Assembly: GCA_032358255.1 (NCBI GenBank)
Contig: JAULBX010009991.1
Coordinates: forward strand, 279,168-343,167
Length of the DNA stretch: 64,000 nt
Source of the DNA: Heterotrichella gracilis
Taxonomy: Eukaryota; Sar; Xanthophyceae; Tribonematales; Xanthonemataceae
Direction: 5' to 3'
The translations under genes and the position numbers were made by a program. Shown here piece by piece: positions 25,301 through 43,536 of the stretch (the first letter of the stretch is position 1; each line of letters starts with the position of its first letter). The notes beneath the pieces are model-generated. The model searched no databases, was not told the DNA's origin, and saw only the letters and a list, made by a program, of their open reading frames with translations.

Positions 25301-26168
25301 CCACTGGAATGATCAGTCGACTTTGAACTGAAATTGAGATTGTTGCAGAGAGTGAGACTCTGAGGACATATGCATTGCCAGGTGATCATCATCTGGCAAT
25401 GCCATCATGGTAGCATATGAAGTCAGACTCACATGCATATACAGCGCTGGCCGTAGACAATTGTGTACAGCGTAACTGCACACATGTGAAATTGTACCAT
25501 TTCAAAGATTGACGGTCAGTACAAATGTCGGTCTTTTACATGGAAAGAAAGCAAAACTTTTCTGCAGCCTTTGAGGCTACAATTTGTCACTTTGTCATCA
25601 ATGCAATTGCACCTCTGAGCCCATGACTCCCTCAGGGAGTATGACCTGCGGGTCAGTAAGTTGGTACTGGTCAGTCATGACTTGCAGCAGCTAAGGGGAA
25701 AAAGTCCTTTCTCAAAGGAAATTGTAAAGTTTAACGAGAAAATACTCACTGAACTAAATCTGTTGAACAGCTCTGGGATCCGAAACTGATCCCACGCAGA
25801 CTGCAAATCAATTGTGCCAAACCCACGATGCCAGCTGCTGGCTGTGCTTGCTGACAGCCAAATGCGTACAGCCGGACATCACATGTGCACAAAGCATGTC
25901 CCCCAACAAAACTTACACTAGAATTGATGGCTACGGCACCAGAATAACGGTGATTGGCTGGCACAGTAATGCTCAATCTATAAAATGGCCTCAGGTTGCC
26001 AGTGCCAGCTTCCCCTTGTCCCCCTTCCCAACCTCAAGCCCTCAACCCAACGAATGCAGCTCCATGCTGTGTCCATTGCTGCCACGATGCCCCTTCCTGC
26101 TCATGCCCCCAGGCGGTCCCCCAGTTCCCCTACCTCCCCCCCCTCTCCCTCCCCCCCTCCAGCACCCC
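25301..26168. other. Convergent intergenic interval with small hairpin
   Basis: About 870 bases between two convergent stop codons. A perfect 10-bp stem (GCATTGCCAG at 25372-25381 against 25393-25402, loop of 11 bases) lies about 70 bases after the KsgA-like stop and would be in its 3' untranslated region. No gene is seen. Confidence 0.5.
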
Positions 26169-33291
<7,123 letters not shown>

Positions 33292-33900
33292 GATCGGCAG
33301 CCCCAGGGGCTAGCAAGCAGTTGTAACCAGGCTTTCAAAGTGAGCAGGGGTTTGCGCCTATTATTGTCCGAGACAACGCTATGTGGACCATTTCCCTGCG
33401 CCAGAAGCGGTCTGTTGCAATGTCAAAAACGGGTGTCTGTCATTGCTTGGCTCCAATACTGCATGCATCGGGTGGTACAAGCGGAAGCTATACTGGGCAA
33501 CTCCATCGCACCGACTGTGGTGCAAGCCCTTTTCACAAACTATTGTGCAACGCAAAGACCTTCTGCTAGCAGTTCGTGTATGCATGCATGCATATATATT
33601 TGCTGGGCATATTTTACGGTGCCCACCTGCGCCGGAAACTGCTTGATATATCAAATATAAACGTCTCCGATATAAGCAGAAGACCTCACTCTGGCGTTCT
33701 GTGTTGCTATCACTAATACTTGTGAGTGCACGGCTGCCAAGCTGGGCCACATCTTGTGACCTGGGTCTGCCCGTGTCATGCATGCAATTAATGTTGTAAT
33801 GGCCATCCACGGTATATGCATGCGTTTGGCTGGCTGGTGAAGCGCAGCAACATCAGCGCGAATTTGTGTTTAATAGCGAAGTAAAGACTCTCGACTTGCA
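33292..33900. promoter_or_regulatory. Divergent promoter interval DHX16 / mS33
   Basis: About 610 bases between divergent starts. It contains two ATGC-repeat palindromes, one of them long (about 33582-33594, followed by ATATATAT) and one at about 33776-33785. No other motif stands out. Confidence 0.45.
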
Positions 33901-34386
33901 ATGTCCATCCAACGCCTGCTTACCAGTACAATCCGGCGGTGGTCTGAGCTGCAACCATTGCTGCCAACCAGTCGGTGTCTAGCTACTTTTGCACACACAG
34001 ACGAAACCTTTGAGCAAATTCAAGCAAGGATTTTCGGGAACCATATAGGGAATGGCTTGAGGTCGGGTCGCAAAGTTCTGAGGAAGAAGCTGGTGGGTGA
34101 GAAGATTGCCAACTACTACATGGACACAATAAACCAAAGAGAGGACCCGCTCTTTGTGGATATGGAGGCAGAGAAGTACGCTGAACAAGACATCTTCCTG
34201 TGTTGCTGTTGTGGTTTGGCTGGATTGTTTGCGTGCTTGCGCAAGTGTGTGCTGGCAAAGAGGCCTGTGGACTGACTGACTGTGGCATGCATCATCCACA
34301 GGCAAAAGCTCAAGCTTGACAGGATGAAGCGACGAGGGAAGGCCCCGCCAAAGAAGGGTGAAGGGAAGCGTTCAAAGAAGAAGTGA
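33901..34386 (+). CDS. MRPS33: Mitochondrial ribosomal small-subunit protein mS33
   Basis: Mitoribosome-specific protein of the small-subunit head. Two exons, 33901-34175 and 34302-34386, join in frame (a Lys codon is split) to give about 119 residues, near the usual family size. The N-terminus SIQRLLTSTIRRW is basic and amphipathic, fitting a mitochondrial presequence. ARIFGNHIGNGLRSGRKVLR and KLVGEKIANYYMD follow the conserved family core. The last exon, LDRMKRRGKAPPKKGEGKR, matches the highly conserved basic tail (RRRGKGPPKKGxGxR). It is head-to-head with DHX16. Confidence 0.9.
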
Positions 34387-34789
34387 TGACAACGCGGTGC
34401 CCATATTGTGCATAACTGCAGCTGACGCCTGGCGAGTAGATGCTGCTCAGGGGGGCGTACACTCACAGTGGATAGCAGGGCATACCCACTACCACAAGTT
34501 AGCCTCACGTTCCGTCCACTACACCATTTACAGACCACACCCGCCACAAGTGCCAAAGGATTCACTTCAGTTCAATGCACGTGTACCCACAATTTGATTC
34601 CTGCGGTGGGTAGTTCAGACGATACACTGCATACTACCTGCTGGTACTAGTACCTTTTCTGCAAACTGTTATGTTGCTTCCCCAGCCACTATCAACAAAA
34701 TTCTGAAGCAACTGCTAGACAAGCTGCTCAAGAGTGTAAGATTGTGCTGCGCTAGAGAGTAACCTTGCAATAGCTGGTGCAGTCAATTG
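34387..34789. other. Convergent intergenic interval mS33 / plastid membrane protein
   Basis: About 400 bases between convergent stop codons, presumably both 3' untranslated regions. No gene or repeat is evident. Confidence 0.5.
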
Positions 34790-35751
34790 TCACTTTTGCT
34801 CGTCGTTATCTTTTGGCACGGAACCTAATGTGGTCTGCTCATTATTCCCCCCCCTTTTCAGCGTCCGGCTGCGTACTTCTGCCAACCCCTCTTGCACCAG
34901 GGCCTCCAACCTGGTGTCGTCTAGCTGTGCCTCAATCGCCGCCCGTTGTTCGTCCACCTGTTGCAGTGTTCACAAGCATATCAGCACATCCAATGGAGTA
35001 TCTGACTTGCTAAGCTTTGAAGTATTGAGGCGGTATTTTGTCACCAATGCAGTGCCAGTAAAAACTGTGAAAAGCATCACCTGCACTTGTTGCCGTGACT
35101 GCGCCATAGCCTGATTGGCCTTGGCAATGGCAGGGAAGAATGTGGCGTTGTTCTCCAGTGCCACTGTTGCAAGGAACAGCCCAGTTGCACCCGCAACAAA
35201 CAACAGCCATATCCGCCCCTTGTTGAAAGACTGCTGTGCCAGCGGCTTGGCCATAGCAGTCGCCTCAGAAGGCGTCACCGTCTGCAAGGCTATGAAGGCT
35301 CAGCTTGTTGCACATACGCAAACCGGCAAGCCATCAGCACGAAGTAACTTGCACAAGTGCTCACCTGAAGCTCTGCATAACATGGCTGTGCTAGTAGCAA
35401 GCTCGCAGACACAGCAGTGCTTGCAACAAGCGCAACTCCTGCTTGGGATACTGTGCTCAGGCACCTCTCCAGACCCTACAGCACAATTTCTGCTGTCGTT
35501 TCGTGTCTATGAGGTGTCATCCACCTGCCAATACCAGCACATATATGTTTGCCCACAAATACTGCACGTACCTGTTTCTGCTGTGCAGTGCATTCTTGGT
35601 TTTGCTGACGGGGTGTGTGTGGGCGCGTATTGTGCCGCCATGAGCAGTGGGCGCCCACGAAGCGCCTGCCACAGCTAGTTTGGGGTGACTGGAAGGGCCG
35701 ACACACGTACACAGAGCGTGTCAAAGACGTGTGCACAGCCCCATCTAGCAT
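34790..35751 (-). CDS. Unrecognised plastid-targeted single-pass membrane protein, 4 exons
   Basis: I do not recognise the family. Exons 35751-35572, 35475-35365, 35281-35081 and 34957-34790 join with phase 0 throughout, giving about 219 residues. Exon 1 is a basic, Ser/Thr-rich leader without acidic residues after its first few positions, fitting a plastid transit peptide. Exon 2 carries a second hydrophobic stretch, VALVASTAVSASLLLAQ, followed by PCYA-E, which resembles a thylakoid-lumen signal with an AxA-like cleavage site. Exon 3 holds NKGRIWLLFVAGATG, the start of a clear membrane helix ending near ATVALEN, then a helix NATFFPAIAKANQAMAQ. Exon 4 is charged and probably coiled (DEQRAAIEAQLDDTRLEALV) with a hydrophilic tail. 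The model suggests a thylakoid membrane protein; start codon and targeting are inferred. Neighbour on the left converges; SnRK2 diverges from its start. Confidence 0.65.
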
Positions 35752-36374
35752 GGCGTCAGATGCATGCAAAAGCGCAAGTGAAGACTGGCTAGCTACAACG
35801 ATATCAACATGCGGCTGCGGGTGTGTGCACAAGCAAGTGCGAGATGTTTCGTTGTGTACGCCTGCCGGTTGATGGGTCTTGTTTTATCCCATGTCCAATG
35901 CCACCTCGTTTGGGGCCCCGCGCTTATGTTCCTGGGATTTTAAGCCAGTGGGGTTGCCCCCAAGAGCCTTCCACCTGTTCTGTTGCAAAGGCCATATTAA
36001 GCCAGGTTAAACGCCCAACGCCCACTAGTCTCGTTGTCAGCACTCTTTGTGTTAGGAAAAGGCTGCTGTATCCAGTCCGGTATCAACTGCATCTAGCACT
36101 GGGGTATGTAGGCACTCGTGCGTTCGTTTGCCCTGCACTTCTGGTTGTGCCTTGCACTCCTCGCCCCTTAGAAGGGCACAGTTTGTATTTCCTTCCCTGG
36201 CTGCTGTACGACAGTTGATGTGAGGGCGCACCAACTGCAGCCGCGCCACCAGGCGCAGCCATATGTCCTGCCCCAGCTTGCACCGAGGGGGCAGCAGGTT
36301 TCAGCCAGCCATCAGAGGGCCGCTGGCCAGCATCCCTTGACAGCGGGCACGAACACGCCTATCGCAGCACGCCT
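35752..36374. promoter_or_regulatory. Divergent promoter interval plastid protein / SnRK2
   Basis: About 620 bases between divergent starts. No TATA-like or repeated element is convincing. Open frames here are short and lack known motifs; the 5' untranslated regions of both genes probably lie within it. Confidence 0.45.
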
Positions 36375-37914
36375 ATGTCAGCACCGCCCGACCCCCTCGA
36401 GGGTAACCCCAAGTACCAGAAGATCGCGGACCTCAACAGCGGGTCATTTGGGTTCGTCCTGCTTGCTCGCCACAAACAGACTGGGGAAAATGTGGCTGTC
36501 AAGTGCATCGAGAGAGGCAGCAAAATCACCAAGTATGTGGAGAGGGAGATTATCATCCACCGGTGTCTATGGCATCCGCACATTGTGGAGTTCAAGGAGG
36601 TCTTCTTGACGCCCCACTACCTGTGCATCGTGATGGAGTTCGCAGCGGGGGGGGATATGTTTGCATACGTTGTGAACAGGCGCGGGCTGCAGGAGAACGA
36701 GGCCAGGTGGTTTTTTCAGCAGCTTATCATAGGCGTGGACTACTGCCATAGAAGGGGCGTGGTCAGCCGGGACATCAAGCTGGAGAACACGCTACTGGAT
36801 GGCAGCCAGGCCCCGCTGCTCAAGCTGTGCGACTTTGGCTACGCGAAGCACGAACAGAACCACTCCAGGCCAAAGTCCAAAGTGGGCACCCCTGGCTACA
36901 CAGCACCAGAGGTAGGCTAGCCTGTGCAGCTGTGTGAGCCTGCACCTGTGCTGTGGGTCACAGAACCCATCCCCAGTCAGTCTTTCACCCTGTTGGGTTC
37001 ATTGCATGCCATGATGGCTGTGGTTGTGACCTGCGCTGTTGTTGTCCACCGCACTCATCCCCAGCCCTTCACGCGTATTGGGTTGTTTACATCCTGTTGG
37101 CTGTGAACTGCAGGTCATCTCCAACAAGCGGGAGTATGATGGGAAGAAGGCAGACATCTGGTCCTGCGGGGTCATGCTCTACACCATGCTGTTTGCTCGG
37201 TATCCATTTGAGCGGCCAAGCGACCGCAACTTGGGGGAGTTTGACAAGTTCCAGAAAATTCTGCAACGAATCCTCAAAGTGGACTATGAGGTGCCGCCAG
37301 ACTCCAACATCTCACCCGCCTGCAAGGAGCTGCTGGAGATGATTTTGGTTGCAGACCCTGATAACCGCACATCCCTCAGGGCGATCCAAAAACATCCTTG
37401 GTATTCAGTAGACCTTCCTGAGGAGGCAGCAAACTTCAACGATACAATACAACCGCCTGTCCAGGGCCTGCAATCTGAAGAGGAGATCCACCGGATACTC
37501 GCGGAGGCCAAATTCTCGCTCAACAGGACTGCCTCAGAGCTCAGCAATGACTACATCGATGAGGTGGGTGTGGGTAATGGGGCATGTGCTGCCTGACTTG
37601 GCTCAGCCCCAACTCAAAGGTTGTTTGCTGGTCATGCTGCATACAGCTGGAGCCCCTTGCACGGCCCCAAACACCTGCAGGGGCCAGTTCGCAGAGTTTT
37701 ATAGGAGGTTTGGGCTAGTTCTGCACACACAAATTAGCCGTTGTTGTGCACCCCACGTCCATCACCGCCTGAAGAGGACAACGATTTTCAGGCTGACTCT
37801 GAAAATGCTTGATGTTTACTGCGGGTGTGCTGCTTGTCATACCTCAGCCAGTGTTTATCGCTGCAGGTGATGGACGACGAGGATGACGATTTTGAGGCCG
37901 CAGAGCTGAATTGA
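36375..37914 (+). CDS. SNRK2: SnRK2-type serine/threonine protein kinase
   Basis: Plant-type SNF1-related kinase of subfamily 2, involved in stress and nutrient signalling in green plants and algae. Exons 36375-36911, 37114-37563 and 37867-37914 give about 344 residues, the usual SnRK2 length. The glycine loop is LNSGSFGFVLLAR; the ATP-anchoring Lys is in VAVKCIERG; EREIIIHRCLWHPHIV is helix C; the catalytic loop reads SRDIKLENTLLDG, so the His of the usual HRD is Ser; CDFGYAKH is the metal-binding DFG; the activation segment is SKVGTPGYTAPE, with the Ser/Thr residues phosphorylated in this family. ADIWSCGVMLYTMLFARYPF is the F-helix region. After the kinase domain comes the SnRK2-box-like helix and a short acidic tail MDDEDDDFEAAELN, matching the subfamily's acidic patch. 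Asp, Lys and Asn catalytic residues are present, so activity is expected despite the HRD change. Confidence 0.9.
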
Positions 37915-39494
37915 CTAGCAGCAGAACTGAGCTGTTCTCTGGGGAGGGATAGTGGGCAGAGGGCGAGTGGTGATGGGCCAGGTCAACCCCCACTCCAGTG
38001 TGACTTAGCTTACGCCAAAGCTGTTTCATTGGACTGGAAGACAATTTGGTTCCACTGCAACATGTTTGAGCCTCAATGCAACCTGTGTGCCAGCCTTTTC
38101 TTGAAACTGTGGGCGGTTGCGACTTGTACAAAGCCCTCGGTGGGAGTTTTAGGGTTGGGAAAAATTCCCGCTCCAGCAGTTCTGACCTTGTTTGGGGTTA
38201 TCTAGACAGTGTACTAGAACTCGATGTATACGAGCTATTGTGTTGTTGCAGAGCGCCATGGAGGTTTTAGCTGCCAGGGTGTTCACTGTGCGGCTGCCAT
38301 GGTCCTCGTTTGTCCACCTTCTTTTGGGGTGTCATTTTGTTGGTGCTATACCGCTGTTGGGGAGGCTGCTAGGAATAGTTTTTTAGCTGGCCAGCACGCC
38401 AGGGTAAGATAACAGCAAGGTCCTTGCGCCGCCATTCAGATATCACGTGATAATACCGTTTTTCGGACAAATTTGGGTTGCTTTTCTCTTCCTGAGTTGC
38501 AACTTCCTGCCCACAACAGTGGCATTTTTAAGGAGAACGCAGTGGGATGTGGGGGACAAGTATAAGGGTTCAAAACACCAGCAGGTATTGTTAAATACCG
38601 TACTGGTTTTCCGAGTTATGTGGCTCCCGTGACAACGAGCCATAACTTGTACTTGTACCCCTTGCAGCTGGGCACCATTGGGGCCACAGAGGATAGGGTT
38701 GCACTAGACTACAAACTTGGCCACTATGATGGTCCCAACAATAATGGTGGGCCATCTGATATCGCCGTGATATCCGGGATATTAGTTGACGCAGCCCAGT
38801 CCAAACCTGTCAGGGCGGCAAGTCTTGGGGAACAGCAGCAGCAGCAGAATGTAACTCTGTGAAAAACAAACCTCACCTTTACACCACTGCTTCACACACT
38901 TTGAAAGGTGTTAGCTATGCTAAAGAGCAGCTACAGGACCCATACATTAGCCGCCACAACTATTGACAAGGCTGAATTGCCAGCAAGGTTCAGGGCGTCA
39001 AATTGAATGTGGTGCCCTAGTCCGTCCATCGGCGATCGGGCTCGAGCCCAGTGGCCCCTTCACTCCACCAGTCCCTTCCATTCTGAGAATAGACTATACT
39101 AATTTTGATCAACAGCAAACCCCCCCAAAGGGCAACATGGGTGCAGATGCAGGACCACCTCCCACTCAGCATAATTAACATTCACAGCCTACGATAGTTT
39201 CTATGGAGTTTCTGATGCGAAGGTTCTGATTCACCACCATCCTGAGAACAGCTCAATACTTGTAATACGATAGTATCGATACTTCAACCTTGAGATGCTG
39301 AATGTGGCTAAAGTTGGCTGCAACGGTGATGTTTTACACAACTTCCAGCCACACTTGTAACAGTAAACAGGGAACAGGCATGGATGCCATAGGGTGATGC
39401 CCCAAACGATGCATGCAACTTCATCACCAACGGTAATCACCAACGGCTTGCTGACAGGTGGCCAGTGTAAAGAACCTAAATCACGACAGGCTGC
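37915..39494. other. Interval between SnRK2 and helical-repeat gene
   Basis: About 1.6 kb between convergent genes. It contains one weak two-exon candidate gene (38447-38862, listed separately) and an open frame at 38963-39178 that matches nothing I know. The rest appears non-coding. Confidence 0.45.
38447..38862 (+). CDS. Weak hypothetical two-exon gene
   Basis: A tentative model: exon 1 from 38447 (MIIPFFGQIWVAFLFLS, a hydrophobic signal-anchor-like start) to a donor near 38583, an 84-base intron ending in a pyrimidine-rich CCCCTTGCAG, and exon 2 from 38668 to a stop at 38862. The product would be about 110 residues with a hydrophilic second half (DYKLGHYDGPNNNGGPSDI, then a Gln run). Nothing is recognised. 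It may equally be part of the 3' region of a neighbouring gene or noise; the acceptor is the only good sign. Confidence 0.25.
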
Positions 39495-42400
39495 TCATCC
39501 AGGCAAATTGCATGCCTGTAACATTTGCTGGTACCAGTGCGCTAGCTGCACCTTGCGTGTGTAGTCATCAGTAGCAGCAATTGTTCCATACAGCAGGTCA
39601 CACAGCTCGGCAGTGCAGCCTGCCAACCTGGCCCCCAATAGCACGTGCTCCACAGCCATCAAGCCTTCCTCAAAGGTGGCAAAGTCCACCACCAGCAGCA
39701 GTTGGCACAGCAGCTCAAAGAGGTCTCGCAGTGCTGAGGTGGCGCCACCCAACAGCTCCAGACAGCGGTCAGAAATGCGATGCAAGGCCCACAGCATGAC
39801 GCTCCCCCCTACGGGCAGTGCTCTGCAGACGGCATCAATAAATAAATAATCACAGCACAACAACACCCACACAAGCAGTCAGCATGGCATCAGTAGTTGG
39901 TGGGTGGACAGGAGTCCCAGCAATATCTAATTACACCCTGCTGACTTTCCATCAAAGGAAAGTCCTTCTTGTGGGCACCCATGAGAGGAACAGTGGGCTC
40001 AGCTAGTTGAGAGATTAGAGACGTTTACTAGACAATGCCGGTCCCTAAATGTATGGTGTTTTGTAGGGTCAAGAGGGCACATGGGGTAGGTAGCCAAGGG
40101 TCACATGGCTGACCGTACCCATCAAGTCCAGCAAGATCAACAAAATGGTGAAAGAAGTGCTTTGCCCCGCATGTGCAAGGCCGACTGTTAATCTGGCTGT
40201 ATTGCTGGAATGCATACAGATAACTAATACATGGGAGAGGATATATAACGTCCACGATGTGGATTTCACATACTAAAACAACATAAGCATGGCATGCATG
40301 CAACCCATGGCGTCAGACGCCCAACCACCTACCCACCTTGCAACAGTCATCATGCCCGCCGCGAGAGAGCGACCTGATGTGCACGCCGGGTAGCTCTGCA
40401 GTGCCAGCTGGACGTAGTGCGGCACCAGCTGCTCACGCCCGCAAGGCGGCGCAGCAGCCACCACCGCGCAGTACAGGGTGTGCGTGGTGGCCACCAGCGA
40501 TGACTGGGGGCTGGCCAGGTACAGAAACATAATCGGCAGCACCACCTGCGCCTGCCGGTCCTGTACACATGCACAATGCCGGAAATGACAAAAGAGTTGC
40601 AGGGCAAGGTACACTGTAAGGCTTTTCTCACCGTACATTCCAAGTTTTGTACATGTAACTTCAAGTAAATGACATGGATTCTGAGCAATGCAATTAGAAG
40701 CAGAGATTCAGGGACGATTCTCTCGAACCAACGCCACATGTTCCCACGTACCCAATCACATCTCTGTGCGCAGGGCACAAACATGGTCATCAGGAACTGT
40801 ACCCGCGCCCCCAGCACAGCATCAGCCAACCAGGCAGGGCCACGCGAGCCGCACGCAGCAGCAAGCGTGCTGTACCCGGGCCACAGATCCAGCATGTGCG
40901 ATGCCACAGCACTGTTTGCTGCTGCGTGGTGCAATGCCGCCTTCAGCAGCGCTGCATAGGCCGACAAGTTCATGCGGCAGAACTGCAAGTACCCCATCAC
41001 ATCCAGGGTCACCACAGCCAGCTCACCAGCCGCCTGTTGAGATGCATGCACCAAGTGCTGCTGGGTCCCCGGTCCATTGGCTTGCAGTTGGTCAGCTGCT
41101 CCACACGCTGACAACAAGTGCACCATGGACATGAACAGGCGGTCCAGCAGCAGCCTCATGCCCCCACCCTCTGCCGCTCGCAGCCACTCTTGAGATGCCA
41201 CTGCCACGATTTTTCTGTAGCTGTTGAATGCGGATTGCGCTGCCAAGCGTAGCTGTGCTTGCACCGCTACTCGGTCAATGGCCTCCATCCCTTGGCATCG
41301 TTGGGCGATCACGCGGACCAATATGCCAACAGATAAGTAAAGTGGGCCGTGCAGCTGTCTCTGCAGCTGCTGTGAGATAAGCTGTGGACTAGTGCCGCAC
41401 AGGGCGGCCGCTTCCAGTATATGCAATGACAGCGCCGCTCCAAAAAGAGCAGCCACAATGTTGACAAGGGATGGTGCCAGTGGTACTGGCCGTCCGCATG
41501 CCTGCATGAGGTTATGCATCAGCAAAGTGCTCAGAGCAAGAGCAACTTGAAAAAGATTGGGCAGCCTGCACCAGCGTACCTCAAACACCAGTGCAGTAAC
41601 AAAGCCAACTGCTGCTGGCCAGATACTGTGGAGGTGCTGGGATGCCATAGCTGCAGCTGGTTCCCAAGCATCACATAGCGCCTGCTCCATCATGCGCACG
41701 TGCATTTGGACAGTGTCATCCTGATCACAGCAACATCAACCATCTGAGTAACGTGAGAGGAAATGGGAGCGCATACATTACCAGCAGGTCTGTAAATGTC
41801 CTTTTTGACGCACCGCACTGTGCCAGAATCAGGAAGCGTGGCTGGTTAAACTCTAATGGCTCTCAGCCGTCCAACTTGCAACACAGATCCGTACCTTGAG
41901 TGCTGCCATCCCCTCCAGTAGGCCTCCCAGCATGCAGACTGCAGCACTTTGTTGGTGGCCCCCAGGAGCCCCCATACCTTGCACTGTCACGTGGACCATG
42001 GGCAGCAGCCTAGTGGCAAGTTGCAGTCCTGGATGCGGGGATGGCGTGCCAGCAGCATCTGCCACCACTGACCTTGCCATGGCATACAGTGGGCACAGGT
42101 CAATCAGCGCATGCCCAGGGCCCACACCAGGCCCAGCTGCGTCACCGCTTTGCTCACCATGTTCTTGGTAGGGTATGTCTGATGGTGCCCATAAACCCAG
42201 CAGACCACACACCACCCACCGCACAAGGTCATCAGAACCAACCAACTGCAGGGCGGGGACCACTGGGGCTTACTCATGGACTGGATGGACGGTGCACGAA
42301 TGTAGGTAGCCTGTGCCCGTACCTGTAGAGCAGACAAAAAGTGCCCAGCAGCCGCAATCAGCTCTGGCAGCAAGTCGCTGTGTAACAACTTGCGTTTGTG

Positions 42401-43147
42401 CCTCGAGAAGATGTCACACACAAGTTCTGCCAGCCGAATGTGCTCCTGGGGCAGACCTGCGTACCGGAGCAACACCGTGGGGGTTAGCGCAACGGCCAGC
42501 GCCATGTGCCATAGAGGTGCGTAGCTTTGTATAGAGCAAACGCCTTGCAGTTGTCTTTACCTTTTGAACTGTTGCAGAGCAGTATGACCTGGCCGGCAAG
42601 CAGCTGCGGGCTGCTGTCTGCAGTGACTCCCAGACCCAAACCCACAGCACGTTGGAGAACTGAACGGCTCCCACCTGCAAACGATCCTGTGAGTCCTGCA
42701 GTATTTCCCTCTTAGAAGTGCCACAGCAGTCCTGACGTACCTTGACTGTGCGCCCCACTGCGAGCCATCTGCCCGCTCCATCTGGACAGCAGGAAGACAG
42801 CCTGTGTCCTCACTTCCAGTGGCGTGTGAGAAGACTCGAGCAGGGAGCACAGGTCTTCTGCTTCACGCAGTGTGATGGGTTTGGTTGCCTCGCTGGACAC
42901 CCACTTGTACCATAAGGACACAGCTGGGTGGCTGCACAAGTAAGACACAAAGCCCAAATTAACACTCGACATACCTTTGTAGCACACCTGGATGCAACAC
43001 AGTGCCCTGCGAGACAACAGCACTTTGGTCAGTTTGCCATATGCATGCATACATATCCCCGTGGTGCTGGGCCCCCGAGCAGTCACGTACTTCTGCTTTT
43101 GGTTCTGTGACCCCGCTTAGCGACTTTCGTGAGCCTTTGTCGTCCAT
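39495..43147 (-). CDS. Uncharacterised helical-repeat (HEAT/ARM-like) protein, about 10 exons
   Basis: A large all-helical protein of roughly 840 residues whose family I cannot name with certainty; the pattern resembles plant ARM-repeat proteins of unknown role. Start at 43147 (MDDKGSRKSLSGVTEPKAE). Later exons: SLWYKWVSSEATKPITL and LEVRTQAVFLLSRW (about 42930-42740), SVLQRAVGLGLGVTADSSPQ (about 42670-42560), RLAELVCDIFSRHKRKLL (about 42430), LVGSDDLVRWVVCGLLGLWA (about 42240), ASKRTFTDLL (about 41800), then one very long exon 41720-40754 with many Leu/Ala-rich helices, then VVLPIMFLYLASPQSSLVAT (about 40540) and the last exon about 39828-39495. Most junctions keep frame. The one between the exon ending near 42561 and the next starting near 42525 does not resolve with a normal GT-AG intron, so the model there is provisional. 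Its penultimate intron carries a LINE relic on the opposite strand. Confidence 0.7.
40020..40235 (+). mobile_element. Decayed LINE-like 3' end (copy B) in intron
   Basis: The stretch reads parallel to the better copy at 60538-60752: both share CCTAAATGTATGGTGTTT/TTGTAGGGT, a GTAGGT-AGCCAAGGG block, a GACTG/AACT-T-ATCTGGCTGTATT block and CTGGAATGCAT at the end. The frame is broken by small changes and a central segment has diverged. It lies in the last intron of the helical-repeat gene, antisense to that gene. Confidence 0.75.
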
Positions 43148-43536
43148 ATTCGTGAAGCGGGTCGCTGCATGCAATGTGCGCCTTCATAAGATCCACACAC
43201 AAAGCAGGTCCAGGTCGACGACACCTTCTGGCAACGACTAGATGTATGCGCCAGCTTTTATGCAAGCGCCCACAAAACCTGCTCCAAACCCATATTGTTC
43301 CGTGCGTAAAAACCCACATGCCCCCTGCTTACACCGTGGTATTGAGTGTATCAATACTCAAGCACTTTTTGTGTGTGGTACAGCAGTGACCCCAGCTTCT
43401 CCTAGCCAAGCGATATTTTCACTTTCGAGTGCCAATATTAGGGCAGAATACGTTAATACAAACCACCACCGTTCGAACCCGCGATAGGAACTGCAAACAC
43501 ACTTTGGTTTGTCCCTTTCACACCCACCCAGAAACC
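43148..43536. promoter_or_regulatory. Divergent promoter interval helical-repeat gene / peroxiredoxin
   Basis: About 390 bases between divergent start codons. A GTATTGAGTGTATCAATAC inverted repeat (7-base arms) lies near 43337-43355. A TTCGAACCC word near 43473 resembles a tRNA T-loop but no tRNA stem-loops surround it. Confidence 0.45.

Noticed and set aside
43460-43490. TTCGAACCC word, possible tRNA T-loop
   Set aside because: Flanking bases do not form a T stem and no D or anticodon arms or A/B boxes were found.
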